A stretch of DNA of 64,000 nt. It comes from a bacterium. Its GTDB lineage: Bacteria > Patescibacteria > CPR2 > UBA1875 > JAJYID01. The notes under the pieces were generated by a model that searched no databases, was not told the DNA's origin, and worked only from the letters and a program-made list of their open reading frames with translations. This document shows, one piece after another, positions 32,822 through 41,555 of the stretch (position 1 is the first letter of the stretch; each line of letters begins with the position of its first letter). The translations under genes were made by a program, and so were the position numbers. The stretch is from assembly GCA_030647205.1 (NCBI GenBank), contig JAUSJO010000003.1:1-64000 (forward strand). The letters run 5' to 3'.

Positions 32822-35023
32822 CTAGTTGTTTTGAGTTTTATTCGTAGTTTTTTTATCAGTTGGAATAGTTTTGATCTTTTTATTAAAGACATTAAGATAA
32901 GAAAAGTCAGGCTTTAGGGTTGGTTCTTTTCCTGGGAGAAAGTATTCTAGCACATAAGGGCTGCCGTCTCTTGGAGCTTTTGCGAAAGTATAAGGATTGA
33001 CCCAAACCTCACTTAAGTTTTTGGGTTTCTCAAATGCAATATCAGGTCTGCTTTTTATGAGTCCGTCCATCACATCATGCCATATATATGCTGCACCCTC
33101 AATACCACTAATCTGCCCCATTTTGCTTCGGTCATTGTTGCCCATCCAAACACCAACTGTTATTTCCGGGGTATAGCCCACCGTCCATGAGTCAGCATAG
33201 CTGTCGGTGGTTCCCGTTTTTGCCGCTACGGTGTGTCCTTTTATTTCAAGTTTGTTGCCATATCCAAACACTTTTTGTCTTGCTTTTGTGTCAGATAAAA
33301 TGCTTGTAGTCATATAAGCGACTCGTGGATCAAGAACCTCTTTTTTCTGTCGAGTGACCCTGTAGATGTTCTCATCTCTGTTGTCCAGCACTTTGCTTAT
33401 CCCGGAAGGCATAGTTCGTTTTCCGCCGTCAGAAAGAGTTGAGTATGCCTCAACAAGATCGAGCAGTTTTACTTCCCCGCTTCCGAGACTTAGGGAAAGT
33501 CCATAGTTTTTAGGGTCATTATCCAGGGTTGTTATGCCCATGGCCTCAGCAGTTTTTATAACATTATCGATGCCTGCAAGCTGACCCATCTCGACTGTCG
33601 GAATATTGAGAGAGTTAGCGAGGGCATTTCTCGCGGATATATTCCCCATGTAACCGCCATTATAGTTTTTGGGAATATATGGAGGGATTCCACCGAAGTT
33701 AATGGACTGATCTATCAGTTTTGTTAACGGGGAGTACCCTTGCAAAAATCCTGCAGAGTAGACTATTGGCTTAAACGACGAACCCGGTTGCCTCTCGGAA
33801 GTTGCAACATTGACTTTACTTTTCTCCCAGTCAACTCCGCCAACCATTGCTAAAACATCATTTGTTTTGTTGTCCATTACCACTACTGCCGAGTTTGAAA
33901 CATGCGCATACTTAAATTTATTCACATATTCTTTAGCCTTTGCTTCGGCCAGATCCTGTTTTTCGGGGTCAAGAGTTGTATAGACCTTTAATCCCCCTGT
34001 CTCTACAAGTTCTGAGCCGTATAGACCGATTAGCTCTTGTTTTACATACTGTATGAAGTAAGGATATTTCATAGTGCTTGATCTCTCTCCACTCAAGGTT
34101 AGAGACTCATTGACTGCTTTTTTACCATCGTCTTCTGTGATGTATTTTTCCAATATCATCTGCTGAAGCACATATTCATGCCTCTTCTTACCATTTTCAT
34201 AATCTCCGCTAATGAGTGAATATCTGCTTGGTGCTGCCGGGAGCCCTGCGAGATAGCTGGACTCTGCAAGATCCAAATCTTTTAAGTCTTTCCCAAAATA
34301 TATTTTTGCGGCATTTTTTATACCCTGGGCCTGTTCACCATAATAAATGCTATTTAGATATTGCTCCAGAATCTGGTCCTTAGACATCCTTTTCTCAAGC
34401 TCATATGAATATACGAGCTCTTTAAGTTTTCTCTCAAAGCTTTTTTCACCGGCAAGATATCTGTTTTTCACAAGCTGTTGGGTAATACTTGACCCTCCTT
34501 GTGAGTATTCGCTTTCAACAAAGAGGCCTGATAGTTTTGTTAATCCTGGTTTATCGCTTGCTTGATAATTTCGAAGAGCAGCTCTTAGTATTCCTTTGGC
34601 GTCGACCGGTCCGTGATTATAAAAATCCTTATCTTCAGCGGCTAATGTTGCCTTTTTTATAACGTCGGGAATTTGATCTAGAGGAACATAGTCTGGGTCG
34701 CTGGTTCCGAACCCCTCGTATATCACATTTCCGTTCTTGTCATAAAAAACAGCCTGTGTTCCCCCGCTTTTAGGTTTGGCGCTTTTAAAATCATTCGCAT
34801 ACTTGAAATATATTCCTATAAGGAAGAACCCCAATGTTAAAAAACCAATTATAAAAAATATTAAAAGAGTTCTCCCAAGTACGGCAAAAGTCTTGGATAG
34901 AATGTGCTTAAAAACAACCCACCACTGTTTTACAAACTTTTTACTGTCTGTCCCCTTCTTTTTTTTGTGGGGCTCGTGATGCTGTGTTTTTTTATTCTGA
35001 GATTCGTGATCACCCTCAACCAT
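32822..35023 (-). CDS. Bifunctional class A penicillin-binding protein
   Basis: Builds peptidoglycan by glycan polymerisation and peptide cross-linking. 733 residues: a Lys/His-rich cytoplasmic tail (1-35), a membrane helix (about 50-75), the GT51 glycosyltransferase domain with Glu130 in AAEDKDFYNHG, GGSSITQQLVKN and the later block, then a transpeptidase domain. The catalytic Ser415 lies in GSSFKP, SLN is at 471-473, and the KTGT box is in AKTGTTDSYADSW. The promoterless 1.27-kb region upstream is non-coding. Confidence 0.96.
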   Translation of the reverse strand: MVEGDHESQNKKTQHHEPHKKKKGTDSKKFVKQWWVVFKHILSKTFAVLGRTLLIFFIIGFLTLGFFLIGIYFKYANDFKSAKPKSGGTQAVFYDKNGNVIYEGFGTSDPDYVPLDQIPDVIKKATLAAEDKDFYNHGPVDAKGILRAALRNYQASDKPGLTKLSGLFVESEYSQGGSSITQQLVKNRYLAGEKSFERKLKELVYSYELEKRMSKDQILEQYLNSIYYGEQAQGIKNAAKIYFGKDLKDLDLAESSYLAGLPAAPSRYSLISGDYENGKKRHEYVLQQMILEKYITEDDGKKAVNESLTLSGERSSTMKYPYFIQYVKQELIGLYGSELVETGGLKVYTTLDPEKQDLAEAKAKEYVNKFKYAHVSNSAVVVMDNKTNDVLAMVGGVDWEKSKVNVATSERQPGSSFKPIVYSAGFLQGYSPLTKLIDQSINFGGIPPYIPKNYNGGYMGNISARNALANSLNIPTVEMGQLAGIDNVIKTAEAMGITTLDNDPKNYGLSLSLGSGEVKLLDLVEAYSTLSDGGKRTMPSGISKVLDNRDENIYRVTRQKKEVLDPRVAYMTTSILSDTKARQKVFGYGNKLEIKGHTVAAKTGTTDSYADSWTVGYTPEITVGVWMGNNDRSKMGQISGIEGAAYIWHDVMDGLIKSRPDIAFEKPKNLSEVWVNPYTFAKAPRDGSPYVLEYFLPGKEPTLKPDFSYLNVFNKKIKTIPTDKKTTNKTQNN

Positions 35024-35108
35024 ATCGAAATTTATTTAATAACTAGCTTCTAATAAGTTAATTGTAATAGCAAAAGATGTTTTTGTTAAGAAGTAAAATG
35101 ACAAAAAT

Positions 35109-35760
35109 AAAAAACTCTCACATAAGTGAGAGAAATGATTCGGGGCGACACACAGTGTCGGTGTCGCCCCGTGACAGATTCTTTTTTTTGTGAATCCTGT
35201 CAGTGTTGGAGAGTTAGGCATACTCCCCGAGTAACAATAAACCAAATTTTGAAGTGTGAGGCTGGGTGCCTCCAAGTCTTTATCCTTGCACCGGGCTGTA
35301 TCCTCGGGAAAAATGTTTTTCCCTGAAGGACGAAAAAAGCGTCGGTTCGTCAGAATAAATCGTTGGAGGGCACCCTCGCGCTCAATCTGTTTTTCCTCCA
35401 CGGAAGGTGAGTCATCGGTCAGTCTAAATGTGCCTAGTTACAAAAACCAAAACGGTTCTTGTAGTGACTGAAAGAAGCTCGACGATGCGTATTGGAAGGT
35501 ACCGGTTACCGGTACGAGTGGGTGGTTATAAGGTCACCCTAAAGCAATTTAATTATTCTGAGACATACCCGTAAAGGATATGCCTCTAGCGTCTCAGACC
35601 CATCCTTGTTTCTCCTTTCAACGCGGCCAGGCATCGGAGATATAGATCGGTCTCCCCAAAGGGGAATATGGGTTGCTCCTTGCACCATCAATGTACCATA
35701 TGTCAAACTGGTACCACCTCTATTTGGTGTTGAAAATGTGCGTAAGGGCTAACCCTAATG
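35109..35760 (-). ncRNA. Candidate structured RNA 1 (about 650 nt)
   Basis: Minus-strand stretch running from a near-consensus promoter to a terminator (CTCTCAC-ATAA-GTGAGAG followed by T). Several stems are visible. The next-to-last is a long GGGGCGACAC/GTGTCGCCCC hairpin; another is CTGAGAC/GTCTCAG enclosing GCATATCC/GGGTATG. An AAAGGAG precedes a five-codon ORF MGLRR (35586-35603) at the CTGAGAC stem. Longer ORFs lack ribosome-binding sites or run through the terminator. I find no match to RNase P, tmRNA, SRP or 6S. Possible regulator or an undescribed large RNA. Confidence 0.6.
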
Positions 35761-35766
35761 AAAAGT

Positions 35767-35795
35767 ATTATATCAAAAGTTCTTATGTTAGTCAA
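35767..35795 (-). promoter_or_regulatory. Sigma-70 promoter of candidate RNA 1
   Basis: Minus strand TTGACT and TATAAT with a 17-base spacer; start near 35760. Confidence 0.85.
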
Positions 35796-35843
35796 GAGTT
35801 TTTTAAAATAAGGAAATGTTTCCTTTGACTTTTTATAAAGAGA

Positions 35844-36249
35844 GCGGCCCTATGATAGGGCCGCAAGTGGGGAGTTGTAATAAGGCCCTGGCTGGGCCGG
35901 CAAACAACTTCTGTTGGAGGTAGGCACTCCTCCCAAATTTCTTAAATTTTATGGGTGGCCCCTGTTTCGGGGAACGGGGCCACCCTGCCGGTTCCTGTTT
36001 TTGTGTTTCTTTTGGTGAGCGGGCCTGCTGGAGCAGTTAAATTCCCGGATCGTTGAGATTGGATTAACAGGTAAACCTGATCTCAATTTTTGAAATATTT
36101 AGGGTACTTATCTGGTTGGTTTTATATCTTCCCAGCCTTGATAAAAAGTTTGGCTCTAGGGCCGCCGGATATCCTCTGTTTTACTTCGTTGGGAGCTTGC
36201 CCCCTCCTACTTCCAAAGCCTATCCGACGACCCAGAACGTTTAGAGCGA
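35844..36249 (-). ncRNA. Candidate structured RNA 3 (about 405 nt)
   Basis: Minus-strand stretch from a near-consensus promoter just past the ROK gene to a final hairpin GCGGCCCTA-TGA-TAGGGCCGC followed by TCTCTTTATA. Inside are a 10-bp stem GGGTGGCCCC/GGGGCCACCC, a GGAGG/CCTCC stem and nested stems TTGAGAT/AATCTCAA around CAGG/CCTG. No ORF with a ribosome-binding site. Unassigned; the size would fit RNase P or tmRNA, but their conserved cores are not visible. Confidence 0.55.
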
Positions 36250-36255
36250 CCAAAA

Positions 36256-36284
36256 GTATACTAAATTTTTATCCCCAAGTCAAT
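36256..36284 (-). promoter_or_regulatory. Sigma-70 promoter of candidate RNA 3
   Basis: Minus strand TTGACT and TATACT, 17 bases apart, overlapping the end of the ROK gene region. Confidence 0.8.
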
Positions 36285-36291
36285 GGTCTTT

Positions 36292-37137
36292 CTAGAAATC
36301 CTTATGCAACTCAATACCAAAAGTAGTGTTTAAAGTCATCAAAGTACCGTAGAGAGGTGCTTTGTCTCCAATACTTGACTCAAGGAGAGTAATATTATTT
36401 ACGAATCCCTTAAGTCTTTTTTCAAGGTTTTTAATAAAGTCCGGGTGTTTGATGATGACATTCCCATCTAAAATCAAGTAATCTACCGGATGTTTTTCCA
36501 GTATCTTCAAGATTCCTTTTTCCATGCATTCTAAAACAGTATCCCACTCTTCCCTGCTCAACTCTGACATTTTTTTATTTAACCTTTTCTCTACAGCATA
36601 CCCACCAACATAGCTTTCTATGCAGTCGACTTTGCCGCATCTACACTTACGGCCATCACCTCCTATGTTTAAATGGCCGGGCTCGTACTCGTAAACCACA
36701 AGTTGATTACCCAACTTCTCAACGGTTACTCCTCCAAGCCCTGTCCCCCAAGTCAAAAATGTAAAAGATTTTAGGTTTTTACCGTTTCCCCAAACGGATT
36801 CAGCAATTCCTCCTGCTGTTCCGTCGTTAATAATGTTAACGGGAATTTTATATTCAGATTTTAAGTCGGAGAGAAGGCTCTCTGCCTTCCATGCGGGAAT
36901 GTTTGGATCAACCACTGTTTTCCCGTCGGCACTTATTCCGGAAGCTATGGATACTCCGATGGCATCAAGTTTTTCATTATTGCTAAACTTACTAATAGCA
37001 TCAGTTATATTCCGAAGTCCTCTTGTATAGTCTTCTTTGGTTTTGAATTTTATATATTCAGTCAGTGTATTTGAATCAAGAGATGTAAAAGAACCGACTC
37101 GAGTGTTTGTTCCACCAATGTCTAATGCGATATACAT
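36292..37137 (-). CDS. ROK-family sugar kinase
   Basis: 281-residue sugar kinase, probably for glucose or a related hexose. The phosphate loop is LDIGGTNTRVGSF at the N-terminus. The zinc motif typical of ROK proteins is GHLNIGGDGRKCRCGKVDC, followed by IESYVGG. No helix-turn-helix precedes the kinase, so it is an enzyme rather than a repressor. It is the last gene of an operon with a sensor kinase and a 93-residue membrane protein. The exact substrate cannot be read from the sequence. Confidence 0.9.
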   Translation of the reverse strand: MYIALDIGGTNTRVGSFTSLDSNTLTEYIKFKTKEDYTRGLRNITDAISKFSNNEKLDAIGVSIASGISADGKTVVDPNIPAWKAESLLSDLKSEYKIPVNIINDGTAGGIAESVWGNGKNLKSFTFLTWGTGLGGVTVEKLGNQLVVYEYEPGHLNIGGDGRKCRCGKVDCIESYVGGYAVEKRLNKKMSELSREEWDTVLECMEKGILKILEKHPVDYLILDGNVIIKHPDFIKNLEKRLKGFVNNITLLESSIGDKAPLYGTLMTLNTTFGIELHKDF

Positions 37138-37138
37138 A

Positions 37139-37420
37139 TTACCTTTTTACTTTCAGAAACGCCCCTCGGCCCCTTTCTTCATAAACGATCTGCCACCATT
37201 TTCTGCCGACAGGGACTCCAAACATTGCTCCGATAATGGCTAGTATTCCACCTACGACTTCAGATGTGCGGTCATTCATTTCTAAAAGTGTGCCATTAAA
37301 GTTTATAAGGACAAAAATTAGATATATCAAAGCAGCGACTGAGGCCAAAAGAATCATTACCATGATGATATAGATAATCCTCTTTTGCTTTTTACCGATT
37401 TTATTTTCTGTTTTTATCAT
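37139..37420 (-). CDS. Small two-span membrane protein
   Basis: 93 residues with two membrane helices (about 14-40 and 57-75), separated by a short loop, and a basic tail. It starts inside the end of the sensor kinase gene (20-base overlap) and stops one base before the ROK gene, so all three are co-translated. Function unknown. Confidence 0.7.
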   Translation of the reverse strand: MIKTENKIGKKQKRIIYIIMVMILLASVAALIYLIFVLINFNGTLLEMNDRTSEVVGGILAIIGAMFGVPVGRKWWQIVYEERGRGAFLKVKR

Positions 37421-39506
37421 TATCCTCGGATGTTGTTAATGATATATAAAATGTGGTTCCCTTCCCTTCGGCACTCTCGAACCAAATACGCCCATGGTGC
37501 GCTTGTATAATAAGTTTCGCCAAGTAAAGACCGAGACCCACTCCCTCATATTCATAAGTATATGTGCTGGTTCCGCGATTGAACTTCTGGAAAACATTTA
37601 CCTTTTCATTTTTTGCTATTCCGATGCCGGTATCTTCTATGGTTATGATAACCTCTTTCCTGCCAATGGTAGGTTGTTTTGTATCATCAATTATTTTTTC
37701 CAAGACAACTTTCCCACCTTCTTTGTTGAATTTTATTGCATTTTCTAAAACTGCAATAAATGCTTGTTTGAGTTTGGCCTGGTCGCCAATGGTTTTGACT
37801 CTTTCATTACCAATTTTATTTTCTATTTTTATGTTTTTAGCGTTTGCCTGTGAAGAAACTTCCTCCAGAACGTTTTCAATAATTGCCGTTAAATCCACCG
37901 AGTCTTTTTCTATCTTTACCCCTTGAGTCTCAAGTGATGTTATATTCACAAGGCCTTCAGTAAGTGATGTTAGGGCCGTTGCACTGCGCTCGGCTTTTTG
38001 TAATGTTTCTTTTTGTTTCTTTGTTAACTTTTCAGCCCCAAGCATATCCAAGTAACCTCTTAAGGTTGTAAGCGGAGTCCTTAGATTATGTGAGGCAATA
38101 GCAATAAACTCATTTTTTAACTTATCCATTTTCATAAGGTCATTGATCTGTTTTTGTAGTGTCTGAGACATGTTGGTAAAGACATTAGCCAGAACCATGA
38201 GTTCATCGTTGCTTTTAACTCGTATTTGCGTGTTAAAGTCCCCTTCCGCAATCCTCTTTGAGGCGTCGGTGATTTTTTTAATAGGGGTTATAATATTTAT
38301 TCTTGTAAACATTAGAGTCATGAATCCGGTAAGGATAAATACAGCTGCTATCACTACAGACGAGTAAACGATCTGCTTGTTAAACTCTGCGCTGATTTTT
38401 GAATAATCTGATGAGACAACCAGATAGCCTTTTTGAGGGGCTAAACTTACAACGGTATCTAAAAACTCGCTGCCGTTTTCTTTATACTTTATATCCCAGC
38501 CATATCCATCCTTTGTTTTGTCGCTATCTGCAAATGTACGGTATTTTGTATCTTCCTTTTTTTTCTCCGAATGATGCAGAACCGTTCCGTCAGAGTCTAT
38601 AAAGAAAACTGATATTTCATGTTGATAGGTATCTGTGAGACTATCGGCCATCTGGTAGGAGCTCTCCAGATTCCCATCTTTAATATATTCCCTTACGTGT
38701 TCGACAATGTGTCGATTGGTATGGAATGTTTCTTCATAGCGCCGTTGTGTATAAGAAATACCTATGTAAGATCCAATTATTATTGCGCTCACGGTAAAAT
38801 ATAAGAAAGTGTGTATAATAATTTTTGTTCCGAGAGATATCTGTTTGTTGATAAAGTAAAGAACCCCATAAATCAAAATGATTATAGCAAGAAACAGGCC
38901 GATAAAAGTAAGTTCAAGCTGCCGGACTGTTCCAATAAGTGTTTGTCCGGCTGAGTAGTATGATGCTTTGCTGAGTAAAAACGTATGCAAAAAAACAGTA
39001 ACAAGGGCTAAATAACCAAAGAACCGTAAATACAAAGATTGCTTGCTGCCGAGCTTCTTGGATGCAAACTGGATAAGTCCGGCAAAGAGTATTACCAAGA
39101 TTAAAACGGATACTTTAGCGAAAAGTATGGAAAGACTTTCTTTTGAGAGCCACTCGCTTGGGAACTCATTGGTTAGAACGAGTACCACAAGTGCTACGTG
39201 CATAAGCGCGTTAACAAGTCCAATAACACCCATTCCTCTTCCTGCGTGAACAAGTTTTTTTGCACCGGTACTATACTGAGCGACTGTTTCAAAAATAACG
39301 AAAATTCCAAGTAGTAAAAAAGCGTTTAGAGCTAGGGCCTTATTGCCGGATATAATAATATTCAAATGTTGCTTGGAGACCATGACTTGGAGCACGAAAA
39401 ACAATAGAAAGGATAGCGTAGCAACCATTATAGCTGCAAAAAGGCTTTTGCCGTTACCCTCCGTTTTGTCAAGTATAGGTTTTTCAGGCTCATTCGGAAT
39501 ATTCAT
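37401..39506 (-). CDS. Membrane sensor histidine kinase
   Basis: 701 residues. The N-terminal half holds about seven membrane helices (20-250), followed by an outer sensing region (about 252-378) bounded by another helix (380-402). A HAMP domain (about 400-455) and the kinase core follow: His473 in AIASHNLRTPL, N box LENAIKFN, G boxes EDTGIGIAKNEK and GVGLGLYLAKL. No response regulator lies beside it. The nearest receiver is 7 kb away. Promoters cannot be read clearly in the AT-rich divergent region. Confidence 0.92.
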   Translation of the reverse strand: MNIPNEPEKPILDKTEGNGKSLFAAIMVATLSFLLFFVLQVMVSKQHLNIIISGNKALALNAFLLLGIFVIFETVAQYSTGAKKLVHAGRGMGVIGLVNALMHVALVVLVLTNEFPSEWLSKESLSILFAKVSVLILVILFAGLIQFASKKLGSKQSLYLRFFGYLALVTVFLHTFLLSKASYYSAGQTLIGTVRQLELTFIGLFLAIIILIYGVLYFINKQISLGTKIIIHTFLYFTVSAIIIGSYIGISYTQRRYEETFHTNRHIVEHVREYIKDGNLESSYQMADSLTDTYQHEISVFFIDSDGTVLHHSEKKKEDTKYRTFADSDKTKDGYGWDIKYKENGSEFLDTVVSLAPQKGYLVVSSDYSKISAEFNKQIVYSSVVIAAVFILTGFMTLMFTRINIITPIKKITDASKRIAEGDFNTQIRVKSNDELMVLANVFTNMSQTLQKQINDLMKMDKLKNEFIAIASHNLRTPLTTLRGYLDMLGAEKLTKKQKETLQKAERSATALTSLTEGLVNITSLETQGVKIEKDSVDLTAIIENVLEEVSSQANAKNIKIENKIGNERVKTIGDQAKLKQAFIAVLENAIKFNKEGGKVVLEKIIDDTKQPTIGRKEVIITIEDTGIGIAKNEKVNVFQKFNRGTSTYTYEYEGVGLGLYLAKLIIQAHHGRIWFESAEGKGTTFYISLTTSEDNDKNRK

Positions 39507-39621
39507 GCTAAACGTATTCTAACATAAACATATCTTTAGTATAAAGAATATTTTTTAAAAAAATATATTTACAGAAGATATTGAAAAGATTATGATTTTA
39601 TTATAAACAAAGGAAATTATT

Positions 39622-40560
39622 ATGGCAGATACATCAAGCCCGGTTGCCGGAGGAATGGATAACAAGAAAAGTTTAGATTATGTTGGCATTTTAAAAAATG
39701 CATTTAACATAGTTCGACATAACAGGTATTTATGGTACTTGGGCATTTTGGCCGGGACTGCAGGGTCTGGTTATGGCGGAAACTTTGGAGGCTCTTCTGG
39801 TCGGACAAATAGTAGTGGAGATTTAGACGTTAACCAGGTTTGGACAGAGGCTCTCAAATGGATTCAGGCGCACATAGTATTGATTATTGTAGTATCTTCT
39901 ATTTTGCTTATTTTATGCATAGTTTTCACAGTGCTTTCAAATATGGCCAAAGCCGGTCTTGTCCACTCTGTTGATAGTCTTTCCAGAAATGAAGAAAGCT
40001 CATTTGGCAAGGCTATGAAGTTTGGTTGGCATAAGTTTTGGCGGGTTTTTGGTTCAGGATTTTTGATTGGACTAGCTGTTTTAGGGATAATCATTTTACT
40101 TATGGTCCCTATAGTTGCGGTCTTGTTTATCAATCCTTTGGCCTCTATACCAATAGTTTTAATTGCGTTACCTGTCATGTTTTTTGTTACAGTCATCTCT
40201 GGAATTATTTATCAGTATTCACTTAGGTATATCTCCCTAAAGGATGAGAAAGTAATAGTATCAATAAAAAGTGGATATGGCCTTTTAAAGAGGAAGAAAA
40301 AAGATACCGCACTTATATGGCTTATAGCAGCCGGGGTATCAATGGTTTTTGGTATTGCCCTCGTATTCGCTATCTTACTTGTTGCTCTCATCTTGTTTCT
40401 GCTTGGACTGCTTCTCTTTATAATTTCTCAATTCGCCGGTATTATTTATGTGGTTGTTGCTGCAACAGCATTCATAGTATTTTTGTTTGTAGCAGGAGGG
40501 TTTATCAGTTCTCTAGTTTCCGCATACTGGACGCTTTGTTTTAAAGAAATGATAGAATAA
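39622..40560 (+). CDS. Multi-span membrane protein
   Basis: 312-residue integral membrane protein with about six helices, of a type common in CPR and Firmicutes (N-terminal LKNAFNIVRHNRYLWYLGIL block, glycine-rich outer loop, paired long helices). No catalytic motif is visible. Starts divergently from the sensor kinase and ends at a good terminator. GAAAGGAAAT-like purine stretch precedes the ATG. Function unknown. Confidence 0.75.
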   Translation: MADTSSPVAGGMDNKKSLDYVGILKNAFNIVRHNRYLWYLGILAGTAGSGYGGNFGGSSGRTNSSGDLDVNQVWTEALKWIQAHIVLIIVVSSILLILCIVFTVLSNMAKAGLVHSVDSLSRNEESSFGKAMKFGWHKFWRVFGSGFLIGLAVLGIIILLMVPIVAVLFINPLASIPIVLIALPVMFFVTVISGIIYQYSLRYISLKDEKVIVSIKSGYGLLKRKKKDTALIWLIAAGVSMVFGIALVFAILLVALILFLLGLLLFIISQFAGIIYVVVAATAFIVFLFVAGGFISSLVSAYWTLCFKEMIE

Positions 40561-40587
40561 CCACCAGATGTAATACGGAAAATAAAA

Positions 40588-40616
40588 AAAGACTCCGTTT
40601 GGGGGGTCTTTTTTTA
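40588..40616 (+). terminator. Terminator of the 312-residue membrane protein gene
   Basis: AAGACTCC-GTTT-GGGGGGTCTT followed by seven T, on the plus strand. Confidence 0.75.
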
Positions 40617-40791
40617 ATGCTTCTTTAGAACAGAAGCAAAAATTTATGTGATTTTGCTTTGACTGTGTCTAAAAGAAACGATATTGTATGAATTTCAATC
40701 AATGATGTTATCAAGGTTTACCTTTCTTTTTCTAAACAACCGTCCGATTATACTACAAAAGTGTATCTTTGTCAACGGTTTTTTGAGAATG

Positions 40792-41440
40792 AAAAAAGGC
40801 GGATTAAATCCGCCCCTTAAGATGCTTTGGTTGGCCCGACACAGCGAGCAATATTGTATATTTTGCATCAACTGTGTCGGGCTAGACCCTGATATTTCCT
40901 CGAATGGGATATTTCTAGGGGACTACGCCACTCGTGGAAACTTTTACGGAGAAATCTCCGATTGTTTTCTAGGTACCAACCTTGTCAGGAGGCACCTAGG
41001 CTCGGGATAGAGAGTATTTTTAAGACAAATACGTCTCAACTCTCTTGCTCTGATCCTTGGAGTCTTCTCGGACACCAAGAAAGTTTTTTCTTTGCGGTTC
41101 ACCGAACTATTGTTTCCCAGCAAATTAGTTCAGTTAAGCCCTTATGGCCTAAAGGGTGAACCGCCAAACAGAAGAAAAAATCCTTCCGTGTTATTGTCAG
41201 AGGGTGTGGTTCGATAAGGAACAGTCAAGTATCGAATCCACACCTCTGGTCGCAAGCCCTCGGCTAAATTAACTTCTCACCGAGGAAACTTTTTTCAATC
41301 AAGGTTCGAGCCGGCCGCCTGCCGTTAACAAATAGATTTGGGCTTACCGCCCCTTATCTGTCACATGCTACCCGTAAGTGTCACTGCTTGATGCTATTGC
41401 TTCTTTTGTGATGCTATAGAGGATGACAGGCGGCCGACCG
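40792..41440 (-). ncRNA. Candidate structured RNA 2 (about 650 nt)
   Basis: Minus-strand stretch from a TTGACA/TAGAAT promoter to a terminator (GGCGGATTTAATCCGCC then TTTTTT). Long stems: GGCCGCCTG with CAGGCGGCC (41313-41321 / 41427-41435), a 13-bp stem at 41203-41215 / 41231-41244, a perfect 10-bp stem at 41094-41103 / 41155-41164, and an 11-bp stem GCCCGACACAG/CTGTGTCGGGC (40834-40844 / 40872-40882). No credible ORF. Length and the CGACAC/GTGTCG core of the next-to-last hairpin are shared with candidate RNA 1. Confidence 0.65.
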
Positions 41441-41446
41441 AAACTT

Positions 41447-41475
41447 ATTCTATATCCCCTTGTGTTTAATGTCAA
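41447..41475 (-). promoter_or_regulatory. Sigma-70 promoter of candidate RNA 2
   Basis: Minus strand TTGACA and TAGAAT with a 17-base spacer; start near 41440. Confidence 0.85.
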
Positions 41476-41555
41476 TATTTTTGCTTCTTCACTAGGTGGC
41501 TAACTTCTGATAAAATTAGTACTGTTTTATTCAGTAATAACCGTGATCGAAAACT

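Noticed and set aside
35036..35401. A 121-codon minus-strand frame in the non-coding region before the PBP gene
   Set aside because: It starts with GTG without a ribosome-binding site, runs through the terminator hairpin at 35109-35132 and has no domain-like sequence. The structured RNA explanation fits better.
35500..35690. A 49-codon frame beginning MVQGATHIPLWG inside RNA candidate 1
   Set aside because: No ribosome-binding site and it spans several predicted stems; kept only the five-codon ORF with AAAGGAG as a note.
35844..36249. RNase P RNA or tmRNA
   Set aside because: I looked for GAGGAAAGTCC, ACAGAA-type P4 strands and a tRNA-like GGTTCGA end in this and the two other RNA candidates and did not find them. 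A covariance search is needed to exclude divergent forms.
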